Shown: positions 27,092-35,322, numbered from the stretch's first letter. The stretch is DNA of 64,000 bases from Chlorogloea purpurea SAG 13.99 (GCA_016903695.1 JADQBB010000019.1:1-64000); one strand, 5' to 3'. Numbers and translations are program-made. Notes: generated by a model not told the origin, from the sequence alone.

Positions 27092-27348
27092 CGGTTTAAT
27101 AGGGGGTCTAACTGTTGTCGTCCGTCTAAAGCGTACAAATCATCACAACCGCCTATGTGTTCCTCGTTGATGAAGATTTGCGGTAAACTGCGCCGCCCCT
27201 TAGCTCTTTCTGACATTTTACCCCGGGCCGTTTCGTCTCCGTCAATACAATACTCTGTAAACTCGATACCCTTCTTGTTCAATAAAGCTTTCGCCCGAAT
27301 ACAAAAGGGGCAGCTACTCCATGTATAGATCTCTACTTTAGCTGTCAT
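27088..27348 (-). CDS. grxC: Glutaredoxin 3
   Basis: An 86-residue dithiol glutaredoxin. The active site CPFC lies at residues 13-16 (WSSCPFCIRAKALLNKKG), with the glutathione-binding SLPQIFINEEHIGGCDDLYALD further on, including the cis-proline TVP-like position (LPQ) and GG-C/D-D loop. It reduces protein disulfides and glutathionylated proteins with electrons from glutathione. It is the first gene of an operon with gshB, which makes its cofactor. Confidence 0.97.
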   Translation of the reverse strand: MTAKVEIYTWSSCPFCIRAKALLNKKGIEFTEYCIDGDETARGKMSERAKGRRSLPQIFINEEHIGGCDDLYALDGRQQLDPLLNR

Positions 27349-27396
27349 GGCCTTGAAAATTAATTGTTAAGTTCTGTTTCAATTCTAGCGTTAACT

Positions 27397-28194
27397 ATGA
27401 ACGTTTTCTCCCCTCCTTTTTTCAGACTATCCCAGGGACATCTCAACCTACTACAAAGCTGTCCCCCTCAATTTCAAAGAATCCATCTACAGCAGTTAAG
27501 TTCGCCGCCGGAATTAGGGCAATTAGAAGCTCAAAGGTGGGGTAGTCAATTTCACCGTCTCATGCAACAGCGAGAATTAGGTTTATCAATAGAGGATTTT
27601 ATCGGGGAAGATAGGGAAATTTATATTGCTATTCAAGCTTTATTAGCTGTAGCACCGGAAATTAGTAATGGAAACGCCAATCAACAGAGAGAGGCCGAAC
27701 ATTGCCGAACTTTGTATTATCAAGATTATTTATTTACGGTTATATATGATCTGATTATTTTTGAAAACGATCGAGCGATGATATTCGATTGGAAGACTTA
27801 TTTAAAACCGGCTAAATTGGAGAAACTAAAAAGAAATTGGCAGACAAAACTTTATCTGTACGTATTAGCGGAAACATCAGATTATGTACCCGAAGACATT
27901 TCTCTTACCTACTGGTTCGTCCAATTACCGCAAACCCCACAAAAAGTGACGTTTAATTACGATAGTCAACAACATCGGCAGAACCGGAAAGAACTATCGG
28001 AGTTATTAGAGAGGTTAAAAAAATGGTTAGCCGATTATGAAGAAAGCGGTGTGGATTTTCCCCATATACCTGATTGCGTTAGCACTTGCTCCTATTTTCA
28101 ATATCTACAACAAGACCGAGATAAAGGGGAGTCGGAATCGGATGGAGTGTTAACCTCTTTAGAAACTATCGAGGAAATTAACCCTTTCATCTAG
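27397..28194 (+). CDS. PD-(D/E)XK nuclease superfamily protein
   Basis: A 265-residue protein. The N-terminal RLSQGHLNLLQSCPPQFQRIHLQ resembles the opening of RecB/Cas4-like PD-(D/E)XK proteins, with SQF-HRLMQ as the helix bearing a conserved histidine. The catalytic core is readable as VIYDLIIFENDRAMIFDWKT, giving the D-X(n)-D-X-K pattern (DWK), then a helix with Q-KLYLYVLAE, the conserved glutamine motif. A C-terminal CVSTCSYFQYL has two cysteines but not the four of an iron-sulfur cluster. It probably acts on DNA, though the role is unknown. ATG at 27397 is chosen over an upstream TTG frame start. Confidence 0.8.
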   Translation: MNVFSPPFFRLSQGHLNLLQSCPPQFQRIHLQQLSSPPELGQLEAQRWGSQFHRLMQQRELGLSIEDFIGEDREIYIAIQALLAVAPEISNGNANQQREAEHCRTLYYQDYLFTVIYDLIIFENDRAMIFDWKTYLKPAKLEKLKRNWQTKLYLYVLAETSDYVPEDISLTYWFVQLPQTPQKVTFNYDSQQHRQNRKELSELLERLKKWLADYEESGVDFPHIPDCVSTCSYFQYLQQDRDKGESESDGVLTSLETIEEINPFI

Positions 28195-28206
28195 ATATGA
28201 TAGCCG

Positions 28207-29478
28207 TTAATTCCACATTTCTAATACTCTTCCCCGTAAACATTGACCCCACCAGGGCGTATTATTTCCCAAAGTTTGTAAATTATCCCTTTGTACCCGC
28301 CAAACTTTTCGGGGGTCGAAAAGAATCCCGCAAGCCATATTATCGCTTATGAAATTAACGGGTGTTCGCCCCGAACACCCGGCGGGATTGATACTTAAAG
28401 CACTCCATAACTGTAGGGCCGATAACTCTCCCTTCGTGACAAGATTATCCCATAGTAAAGGCAGGGCTAATTCTAAACCGATCGCACCTGGGGGCGCTTC
28501 CGCGAAAGTGACGGTTTTTTCCTCGTAGGTGTAGGAACTATGGTCAACGGCGATAGCGTCAATCGTACCGCATTTAATCCCGTCTAATAAAGCCAGTCGA
28601 TCGATTTCATTGCCCAGGGGCGGCTCGAGGCGTAAACTGGTATCGTAGGATGCTACTGCCTCCGTATTTAGTAATAGGTGCATCCAAGACACGCTGGCGG
28701 TAATCGGTAATCCCATATCTTTCGCCCGCGCCACTAATCGCACGCCCCCCGCGGTAGAAATCCGCATCAGGTGGACGGGAGTATTCACCGCCGCCACTAC
28801 TTCTAAAATGGCGGCTAGAGCCGAAGTTTCCGCCATTTCTGGATTTCCTGGTAAGCCGAGACGGGTGGACATAATACCCTCGCGCATCACGCCGTTACCC
28901 TGTAATTGAGGGTTGAGGCCCACGAGAGCGATCGGTTTTCCCAGGGGTTTAATATATTCTAATAAGCGTCTCAGTAGTCCCAGATTTTCGATCGGTCGAT
29001 TATCGGTGAAGCCGATCACACCTGGCGCTAAATCCGCCAATTCCGTTAACTGTTGCCCGCTTCTCGCCATAGTTAAACTCCCCCAGAATTGTAAGCGGGC
29101 AGTACGGTTCGAGGTATGCCTTTGACTTTTTTGTAGTAGGGAATGAACTATATTAGTTCGATCGACCGGCGGGTCAGTATTGGGAAGTATACTGACGGAG
29201 GTAAAACCCCCCGCTGTAGCCGCTTTGATTAACGATACCAGTGTGTCTCTCTCTTCGTTACCCGGTTCGCCACTGCGACTGTAGAGGTCGTTCAATCCTG
29301 GTGCTAATATACATCCTTCGCCGTTGATGATATTAATTTCTTCGGGATAGGACGCGATTCGGGGAGCGATGGCTTTTATTTTCCCGTCTTCTAACCAAAC
29401 ATCAGCGATGTAGTCAGAGGCGGACAAAGGATTCAGGACTCTGACCTGTTGGACGAGTGTAGATGCTAGGGTAGTCAC
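28207..29478 (-). CDS. Dihydroorotase-like protein lacking metal ligands
   Basis: A 423-residue amidohydrolase of the class I dihydroorotase group by length and overall order (NGEGCILAPGLNDLYSRSGEPG, GGFTSVSILPNTDPPVD, AVDHSSYTYEEK, FAEAPPGAIGLELALPLLW). However, the zinc-binding D-X-H-X-H is DLYSRS, and the position of the HVST histidine reads MRIST. Active dihydroorotases need these histidines. It is therefore probably catalytically silent, as is known for PyrC' partners of aspartate transcarbamoylase. In cyanobacteria a second, intact PyrC usually exists elsewhere. I leave the symbol empty. It is convergent with the nuclease gene, 12 nt apart. Confidence 0.85.
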   Translation of the reverse strand: MTTLASTLVQQVRVLNPLSASDYIADVWLEDGKIKAIAPRIASYPEEINIINGEGCILAPGLNDLYSRSGEPGNEERDTLVSLIKAATAGGFTSVSILPNTDPPVDRTNIVHSLLQKSQRHTSNRTARLQFWGSLTMARSGQQLTELADLAPGVIGFTDNRPIENLGLLRRLLEYIKPLGKPIALVGLNPQLQGNGVMREGIMSTRLGLPGNPEMAETSALAAILEVVAAVNTPVHLMRISTAGGVRLVARAKDMGLPITASVSWMHLLLNTEAVASYDTSLRLEPPLGNEIDRLALLDGIKCGTIDAIAVDHSSYTYEEKTVTFAEAPPGAIGLELALPLLWDNLVTKGELSALQLWSALSINPAGCSGRTPVNFISDNMACGILFDPRKVWRVQRDNLQTLGNNTPWWGQCLRGRVLEMWN

Positions 29479-29596
29479 GGGGACGATAAAGAAAATCGAT
29501 CGTCCCCTATCATATCATCAAAATTTCGAGTGTGAAATCTTGCCCTTTTATTATGTGGGTTTCATGTTCAAGTAATGACTAGACGTTAATCAACCG

Positions 29597-29630
29597 GAGC
29601 GATCGAGGCGGGGAATATTTACCGCGCCTC
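29597..29630. repeat. Palindromic repeat element, copy 1
   Basis: The sequence gagcgatcgaggcgggg is followed by an imperfect hairpin gaggcg/cgcctc (29605-29630). The same 17-nt start recurs at 30576, and the ggcgggga core recurs at 92-113. It lies between the dihydroorotase-like gene and the PEP-CTERM gene. Confidence 0.6.
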
Positions 29631-29640
29631 TTAATAATGA

Positions 29641-29663
29641 GAGCTTTTATCTAACAAAAGCTC
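29641..29663 (-). terminator. Hairpin at the end of the PEP-CTERM gene
   Basis: An 8-bp perfect stem gagctttt/aaaagctc surrounds 7 nt and includes the stop codon of the minus-strand gene at 29662. The T-run is inside the stem, so it may be a weak terminator or a 3' stabiliser. Confidence 0.5.
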
Positions 29664-30432
29664 ATTTAACTAAATTTTTCGCTTTTTTTGCGCCTTTCAC
29701 GCCTAAACCCAATACACTAACAGTCAATAGACCGAGAATAGAAGCAGGTTCGGGAGTGGTTGGGCGCGGGCCAATATCAGATTCAAGTTTTACTTTTAAT
29801 GTATTTTCATACTGAATAAAGTTGTTAGCAATAAAAGCGGTACCACCGCCAGCAGCCGCAATATCGGCGAGATTAGCCTGTCCCGTGGGATCGGTTCCCA
29901 CGAAAAGGGTGTTAGTTTTAATGCCATTTGCTAAAGCATTTGTTGCCGCGGTTAACGCATCAGATTGGCTGTTAGGAATACCATCGGATGAGAGATCGAT
30001 TACTTGTCTGTCGGCAGTAATTCCGTTAGTGAGGAGCGCGTTAGCTACAGTATTGATCCCTTCTGCTGTATCCGTGCCGCCACTAAGTTGAGTCGTGTTA
30101 GCATTGATCAGGTTAGCGAAAGCTAGTGCTGTAGCATCGCTATCAATGGTAGTGAAGCCCACCTCTTCGACAACGTTAGAAGAAAATTGCCAAAAAGAAG
30201 CGTATAATGTATCTACGTCCCCGGACAGGAAGTTAGTAGCGAAGTTGTTACTAAAGAGATTCACGTAGGCATCTTTTTGCAGTGCGAAGTCACTAGGAGA
30301 AACACTTCCCGAACCATCGATGAGGAAACCGATTTCTACGGAAGCGGCTAAAAGAGCGCTAACGGGAACTAAGGTCGTTGCACCCACTATACCGGTGGCC
30401 AAGATAGATTTCAAGAAGAACTTTGATTTCAT
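29662..30432 (-). CDS. Exported von Willebrand factor A (DUF1194-like) protein with PEP-CTERM anchor
   Basis: A 256-residue protein. A signal peptide covers about residues 1-30. The VWA domain begins EIGFLIDGSGSVSPSDFALQK, which contains the D-X-S-X-S metal (MIDAS) motif, and includes TQLSGGTDTAEGI and QVIDLSSDGIPNS. At the C-terminus TPEPASILGLLTVSVLGLG followed by KGAKKAKN is a PEP-CTERM sorting signal, recognised by an exosortase-type system. No exosortase gene is in this window. The product is probably a surface adhesive or matrix protein. The gene is bracketed by two related palindromic repeats in the same orientation. Confidence 0.88.
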   Translation of the reverse strand: MKSKFFLKSILATGIVGATTLVPVSALLAASVEIGFLIDGSGSVSPSDFALQKDAYVNLFSNNFATNFLSGDVDTLYASFWQFSSNVVEEVGFTTIDSDATALAFANLINANTTQLSGGTDTAEGINTVANALLTNGITADRQVIDLSSDGIPNSQSDALTAATNALANGIKTNTLFVGTDPTGQANLADIAAAGGGTAFIANNFIQYENTLKVKLESDIGPRPTTPEPASILGLLTVSVLGLGVKGAKKAKNLVK

Positions 30433-30575
30433 TGAGATAATCCTCTAAATAGAATGAACTACAGTTAATTTTATAGAGATTTTAAGTTCATTCATGTCTT
30501 CAGACATATATCTTAAGGAGGATAAATAATTTTGATAATTATGGTGGCAGTTGAAACGAAGCCAAATCTTAGGGG

Positions 30576-30606
30576 AGCGATCGAGGCGGGGTACAGATTC
30601 CCCGCC
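30576..30606. repeat. Palindromic repeat element, copy 2
   Basis: The sequence gagcgatcgaggcgggg precedes a perfect 7-bp hairpin ggcgggg/ccccgcc (30585-30606). It lies directly downstream of the transketolase-like gene and may end its transcript, though no T-run follows. The core matches copies at 29597-29630 and 92-113. Confidence 0.65.
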
Positions 30607-30617
30607 AGTTATTTCTT

Positions 30618-32519
30618 CTAACCGAGGAGAGATTTCACCTTATTAGTTATACCTACCGGGTCGATACCTTGATGGGGATACTGTTCCCAGAGACCACCAC
30701 AACCCTCGTGATGAGTACCCAGATAAGCGAATTTCGGCGTTAAACCCCGCTCCAATAACCAAGAACCGAAACGACTACCCAAACCGGTGCGACGATTGAA
30801 AGGTTCTACTACCAGCACAAAAGGAGAATTACCAACAAGTGCGATCGTTTCCTCATCTACCACATTGAGAGTAGATTTATTAATTAAACCCACATCGATA
30901 CCCTCTTGTTTCAATCTTTCCACTGCGTCGAGAGAACGATAGAGAGCATCACCGAAACTGACTATATATCCCGCCGTACCTTCACGGATAATATCATCTT
31001 TACCCGGGGTGAAAGTATATCCAGATCCGAAGAAATCATTACCGTTGCTATCGAGAATATTAGGGGTTTTAGAACGAGTAGAGAAGATAAATCTCAAACC
31101 GGGTTGATGGAAAACTCTTTCCACACAAGCCGTCATCTGGGCCGCATCGGCGGGGAAATAAAGACGGGTTTCGTAACCATCGTCTAAACCGTTATCCGCA
31201 AAAAAATTATTCAAACCGAAGTGACAAGTATTATCCGCCATATCATCGATGCCCGAATGGGAGAAATGACACAGGAGGTTAGAGTAATTAAGGCGCGCCA
31301 TCGTGATTTCCGAGATACACATTTCTAAGAAAGCGGCGAAAGTGGCGAATATACCCTGCTTACCTTTCTCCATCCCGAAACCGGCGGCGGCGGACAGATT
31401 GCCTCTCTCCATGATGCCGGAGGGGATGAAGACTTCCGGGTGTTTATCATGAATTACTTTCAAGCCACAAGAGCCTTCTAAATCGCTATCGATAACGAGT
31501 ACCGAAGCTTTTCTGTCTTCCTCGCTCATCTTACCTAGTACCGACACAACCGCGTCACCGAAAACGTTACGATTGGAACCCCATTTCGTGCCAGAACCGA
31601 TGAAAGTGTAGGTTTGACTCGGTTTTTCAATAGCCTTGAGGTATTCTACTGCCTCTGTGTGACCTTTGGCTTCTAGATATTTGAGCGCTAAAGGTAGAGA
31701 GATAACATCGTGACCGTGGTTCGAGCCTTCTAAGCCTTCAATACCCGGACACATCGGGCGTTTGTTGATTACTGCCACCGGCCCTGTAGTATTTATGGCT
31801 TCGCAGATACGACTATAGAGACCGTCTATATCTTCACCGTCACCCACTAGAACTTTCACGCCATGCCCTTCTAGAGTTTTAGCTACATCGAAGCCGGGGA
31901 GGTAACGGGAGGGATGACCGGCGATCGTAACGTCGTTATCGTCGATGATCAGTTTAACATTGATATATTGGGCCACGGCTAAACGAGCCGCCTCCGCGTC
32001 GTTGCCTTCCTGTTGCGAGCCATCAGAACCTAAACAGAAGACCGTTTTACCCGGATGGGCGAGAGCCACACCATTAACGTAGGGCCACATATGTCCTAAA
32101 CGCCCTGAGCTAAATTTTACCCCTGGTGTGAGACCTAATTCCGGGTGTCCTGGTAGTTGAGAATTAGCTTCTCGATAGTGCATCAGTTGTTCGGCGGGTA
32201 AGGCTCCTTCTAAAGTCGCCATCAGGTATTGAGTGCCGACTCTGTGCCCCGCTTCGTCGAAGAAAATGGGAACGAATTTATCCGGCGCACCGCGGAATAG
32301 GGCATCTAAAATCATCACTTCCGGCACTGTATCGTAGGGGCCGCCGGTGTGACCGCCTACACCTCTAGCCGCGCCGGTAGCGGTGAAGAAGATTAAAGCA
32401 TCCCGGCATAGTTGGATGTTAGCTTTCAAAGCGCTGCGTTGTTCGTCGGTGAGGGTAGGGTTAGAAGGATCTAGGGTGATACGTTTATAGGCGTTCAAAT
32501 CAATGGGAAATGCTGACAT
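30618..32519 (-). CDS. Divergent transketolase-like, thiamine-diphosphate enzyme
   Basis: A 633-residue protein with the full transketolase order: N-terminal TPP domain (GVGGHTGGPYDTVPEVMI; GSDGSQQEGNDAEAARLA ending NVKLIIDDNDVTIAG as the TPP-binding segment), a pyrimidine domain with catalytic glutamate in IMERGNLSAAAGFG, and a C-terminal domain (GTAGYIVSFGDALYRSLDA). It lacks signatures of the main cyanobacterial transketolase (about 670 residues, GHPG and GDGC blocks), so it is a paralogue. It may act in a sugar-phosphate side path, but the substrate cannot be predicted. Confidence 0.75.
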   Translation of the reverse strand: MSAFPIDLNAYKRITLDPSNPTLTDEQRSALKANIQLCRDALIFFTATGAARGVGGHTGGPYDTVPEVMILDALFRGAPDKFVPIFFDEAGHRVGTQYLMATLEGALPAEQLMHYREANSQLPGHPELGLTPGVKFSSGRLGHMWPYVNGVALAHPGKTVFCLGSDGSQQEGNDAEAARLAVAQYINVKLIIDDNDVTIAGHPSRYLPGFDVAKTLEGHGVKVLVGDGEDIDGLYSRICEAINTTGPVAVINKRPMCPGIEGLEGSNHGHDVISLPLALKYLEAKGHTEAVEYLKAIEKPSQTYTFIGSGTKWGSNRNVFGDAVVSVLGKMSEEDRKASVLVIDSDLEGSCGLKVIHDKHPEVFIPSGIMERGNLSAAAGFGMEKGKQGIFATFAAFLEMCISEITMARLNYSNLLCHFSHSGIDDMADNTCHFGLNNFFADNGLDDGYETRLYFPADAAQMTACVERVFHQPGLRFIFSTRSKTPNILDSNGNDFFGSGYTFTPGKDDIIREGTAGYIVSFGDALYRSLDAVERLKQEGIDVGLINKSTLNVVDEETIALVGNSPFVLVVEPFNRRTGLGSRFGSWLLERGLTPKFAYLGTHHEGCGGLWEQYPHQGIDPVGITNKVKSLLG

Positions 32520-32657
32520 CTGGGTCGTCCTTTATGCTGTTTAGACTGATGGTTGCAATCATAGCTCACAAGGGGATCAAGTTTTTTAATGGTTGCCAAA
32601 TTTCTCGATGTTCTTTAAATGAACCAATCTTAACTATTTCATGGATTAATCTTCATA

Positions 32658-33431
32658 TTAGGATGATGCCATTTGTTTCACCGTTTCTATGTCTAGATCG
32701 AGGGCTGTGGCTATTTGCTCGCAGGTCAATCCTAGTTGGATTAAACGGGGTATGGATTCTAGTTTTCCCTCTAGTTTCCCTTCTAGTTTACCTTCTAGTT
32801 TTCCTCTTTCTCGCTCCTGTTGTGCTGCTTCTTCCGGGGATAGAACTAATTCCCCATCCGGGGTGAAATAGCGCAATTTATCGTCTTGTATTCCCAGATA
32901 TAATTCTAATTGTTGACTCCATAGCCAACCTCGATCGTTCCCCTCTAAAGGTTGATAAATACCGCTAACTAAAGTGAATCCTTGAAATTCGAGAGTTTCG
33001 GGGTCGAACCAGAAATAATCAGGGGTGCGGAATGTATCTTGATAGATCTGTTTCTTTTCTTCTCTATCAGTTTTCGCCGTGCTATCGGAGAGTATTTCAA
33101 TAATAACATTGGGATATTTCCCGTCCTCGTTCCACACCACCCAACTTCTGCGATTAGGCTTTCTGGTAGTATCCAGAACCAGAAAAAAATCGGGGCCCCG
33201 AAAGAATTCTGATTTCTTCTGGTTGGGACTATAGTAGATCGTCAGATTACCGGTAACAAAAAAATCATCCCTATCCCGCCAAAGCCACTCTAAGGACTTG
33301 ATTAATAAAATGATCTGCCGTAAATGTAAATCAGTTTCCAAGGGAGGTTCATCGCTCCAAAACTCGCCTCGAGGGAAAATTATCTCATTTTTGTGGTTGG
33401 TAAGGGAAGGGTTAGGCGTTGCTAGAGTCAT
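32658..33431 (-). CDS. Uma2 family (DUF820) putative restriction-like nuclease
   Basis: A 257-residue protein. The middle matches Uma2: GPDFFLVLDTTRKP, VIIEILSDSTAKTDREEKKQIYQDT and PDYFWFDPETLEFQG, with the PD-(D/E)XK-like core of the family (D...E-I-L-S). Uma2 proteins are very numerous in cyanobacteria and their biological role is unclear. Near residue 213 a GKLE block is repeated four times, followed by a helical end (IQLGLTCEQIATALDLDIETVKQM) that is typical of these proteins. The gene diverges from tsaE. Confidence 0.9.
   Translation of the reverse strand: MTLATPNPSLTNHKNEIIFPRGEFWSDEPPLETDLHLRQIILLIKSLEWLWRDRDDFFVTGNLTIYYSPNQKKSEFFRGPDFFLVLDTTRKPNRRSWVVWNEDGKYPNVIIEILSDSTAKTDREEKKQIYQDTFRTPDYFWFDPETLEFQGFTLVSGIYQPLEGNDRGWLWSQQLELYLGIQDDKLRYFTPDGELVLSPEEAAQQERERGKLEGKLEGKLEGKLESIPRLIQLGLTCEQIATALDLDIETVKQMASS
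32758..32805. repeat. 12-bp tandem repeat inside the Uma2 gene
   Basis: Four near-identical 12-bp units (tctagttttccc and variants) encode four copies of GKLE in frame. Copy number can change without a frameshift. Confidence 0.95.
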
Positions 33432-33505
33432 ACTTTTTTCGGCAGTACAGCAGTTCTTTTATGGTAGCATCGGATCTATTATTAATTCTCGCACCTACAA
33501 TACAG

Positions 33506-33964
33506 ATGACTCAAGAGAAAATAATTACTTTAGTCGATACGATCGCTACAAAAGCACTGGGAGAAAAATTAGGCGCGGCCCTGGGGCCCGGTAGCGTCAT
33601 CCTTTTAACCGGAGATTTGGGTGCAGGTAAAACCACTTTAGTCCAGGGTATCGGTGCGGGTTTGGGAATTAGAGAATTAATCGCCAGTCCCACTTTCACT
33701 CTGGTCAACGAGTATCACGAGGGACGTATTCCCCTTTACCATCTGGACTTATATCGACTGGAAACAGGCGAGATAGAAAATCTCTATCTAGAAAATTATT
33801 GGGAAGGAAAAGAAGTAACGCCTGGTATAACCGCGATCGAATGGTCTAGTCGTCTTCCCTATCTACCGATCGATTATATTACGATCGACCTACAACCAGA
33901 TCCATCAGCGGGGCGTGTAGCTATTATTAAAACTACAGAGACGGTATCCTTACCGCCTCTATAA
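33506..33964 (+). CDS. tsaE: tRNA threonylcarbamoyladenosine biosynthesis ATPase TsaE
   Basis: A 152-residue ATPase with Walker A GDLGAGKTTLVQGIGAGLG, then SPTFTLVNEY and YHLDLYRLET with the switch motif, and GITAIEWSSRLPYLP. TsaE works with TsaB and TsaD to place t6A at position 37 of ANN-decoding tRNAs. It is cytoplasmic. The frame is open 87 nt upstream of the start, but family members begin near MTQEKI, so 33506 is chosen. It is convergent with petG, 9 nt apart. Confidence 0.95.
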   Translation: MTQEKIITLVDTIATKALGEKLGAALGPGSVILLTGDLGAGKTTLVQGIGAGLGIRELIASPTFTLVNEYHEGRIPLYHLDLYRLETGEIENLYLENYWEGKEVTPGITAIEWSSRLPYLPIDYITIDLQPDPSAGRVAIIKTTETVSLPPL

Positions 33965-33973
33965 CTGTCAGGC

Positions 33974-34090
33974 TTAATCTAAGCCTAATTCCTTGCCCCG
34001 TTTGTATTGTAAATAAGCAGCTACGAACAAGCCAGCTAAAGTGATGGGGATAAGCCCTAAAGCAATACCCAATACTAAAGGTTCAATCAC
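33974..34090 (-). CDS. petG: Cytochrome b6f complex subunit PetG
   Basis: A 38-residue membrane subunit. The sequence [20 protein letters not shown] then [16 protein letters not shown] is essentially the PetG consensus. It starts at GTG (34090), with AAGGAG 7 nt upstream, and ends TAA at 33974. PetG is a single transmembrane helix at the periphery of the b6f complex, required for its stability. The gene lies 66 nt after miaE and a CCB-type assembly gene, all on the minus strand. Its neighbour two genes upstream also concerns b6f, so co-expression is plausible. Confidence 0.97.
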   Translation of the reverse strand: MIEPLVLGIALGLIPITLAGLFVAAYLQYKRGKELGLD

Positions 34091-34155
34091 AGTGTTACTC
34101 CTTCTCTTTATCTTTACAGGTGTATTTTAACTATCTTATTGTCTCACAGGCCCGA

Positions 34156-34755
34156 TCAACTGTGAATTCTCGGCTCGTGATAGAGAGTCGAAAGAATCTC
34201 GCTCTCAGCTTGCGCCAATTCCTCTAATCTCGCCGCCACTACTTCCCTGGGGAAATAATTATCCGCCAGTAGCCAATACATCCCGTAATGACGCGCTTCA
34301 GAAACCATCAAACTACGATAGAACCTCGCTAAGTCCGGTTCGGGACAGTATTGGCCTAACAATCCTAAACGCTCGTGAGAACGAGCTTCTATTAAAGCGG
34401 AAATCAATAGAGAATCTAATAAACGTTCCGGTTCTTGATGACGTATGAGGGCTTTTAAAGAAGCTCCATAAGGAGGAGAATTAAGAGGAGCCAAGGGAAT
34501 TCCTTTCCTATCTAACCATTGATTAACTAACTCGAAATGCTCCAATTCTTCTTGAGCGATAGCTGTTAACTGCCTTACCAACATATTATAGGAAGGATAG
34601 CGAAACATCATATTTATCGCAACTCCCGCCGCTTTCCTCTCGCAGTGGGAATGATCTAATAAAATCACATCGAGATTATTAATCGCCTGCTGTATCCAAG
34701 CATCCGCAGTGGGAGAACATAATAAATTGATCCGGTTAGTTAATCCTTGAATCAC
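34156..34755 (-). CDS. miaE: tRNA-(ms2io6A)-hydroxylase
   Basis: A 199-residue ferritin-fold diiron enzyme. The carboxylate/histidine ligands are in CERKAAG, QEELEHFELVNQWL, EARSHERLGLL and VSEARHYGMYW. MiaE hydroxylates 2-methylthio-N6-isopentenyl adenosine at tRNA position 37, using oxygen. It starts within the last codons of the upstream CCB-type gene (ATGA overlap at 34752-34755), so the two are translationally coupled. Confidence 0.95.
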   Translation of the reverse strand: MIQGLTNRINLLCSPTADAWIQQAINNLDVILLDHSHCERKAAGVAINMMFRYPSYNMLVRQLTAIAQEELEHFELVNQWLDRKGIPLAPLNSPPYGASLKALIRHQEPERLLDSLLISALIEARSHERLGLLGQYCPEPDLARFYRSLMVSEARHYGMYWLLADNYFPREVVAARLEELAQAESEILSTLYHEPRIHS

Positions 34756-35276
34756 GGTTCTTGTTTTTCCAGAAACGATAAAGTTTGTTGTAGTTGTAGC
34801 AGCTCATCCCGATGTCCTTTCACTAATAACTGAGTACGATCGTCCACCGCGTCCACTTTAAATGATACCTGCTCCAATCGTCCTGCGTTACGCCAGTAGA
34901 AAACCCCCGCCCCAGGCGCTAGAAGTAACAGGGAGAATATAGCGGGCTTGAGTGCCGGAATCTGTATCGAGAGAACTAAAGCGAGACAAAAAAAGCCCAA
35001 GGCTGCTAATAGTGAGAGAAATATAGCCAGAAAGATGCTGGGGCGGACGAAACCTTCCAATCTGACGATATTTTGTTCCGGTTCGATCGCTTTCACCCCG
35101 TAAGCCCGTTTATCGAAATAGTCCCGCAACTCCTTCAATAAAGAATCTTCCGAGTTAGAGGTAGTAAAGAGAATTTGTTCGGTACGATCCTTAACAGACC
35201 CGCGGATGAAGAAGAATAACCCCACCATTAACAGTAGAGTCAGGAAAAAAGTCGAAGGCAGTACGGGAATATCCAC
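34752..35276 (-). CDS. Cofactor assembly of complex C subunit B (CCB2/CCB4-like)
   Basis: A 174-residue protein with an N-terminal membrane segment (STFFLTLLLMVGLFFFIRGSVKDRTEQ), where the FFIR-S-KDRTE block is characteristic of CCB2/CCB4. A second hydrophobic hairpin lies near residues 80-122 (ILAIFLSLLAALGFFCLALVL and ALKPAIFSLLLLAPGAGVFYW). The CCB pathway attaches heme c-i covalently to cytochrome b6 on the stromal/cytoplasmic side. It is the first gene in a minus-strand run ending with petG, which fits the assignment. Confidence 0.85.
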   Translation of the reverse strand: MDIPVLPSTFFLTLLLMVGLFFFIRGSVKDRTEQILFTTSNSEDSLLKELRDYFDKRAYGVKAIEPEQNIVRLEGFVRPSIFLAIFLSLLAALGFFCLALVLSIQIPALKPAIFSLLLLAPGAGVFYWRNAGRLEQVSFKVDAVDDRTQLLVKGHRDELLQLQQTLSFLEKQEP

Positions 35277-35322
35277 TTTATTTAAACGATCGAGAACATA
35301 CCTCCAATCTAATACAACCGGG

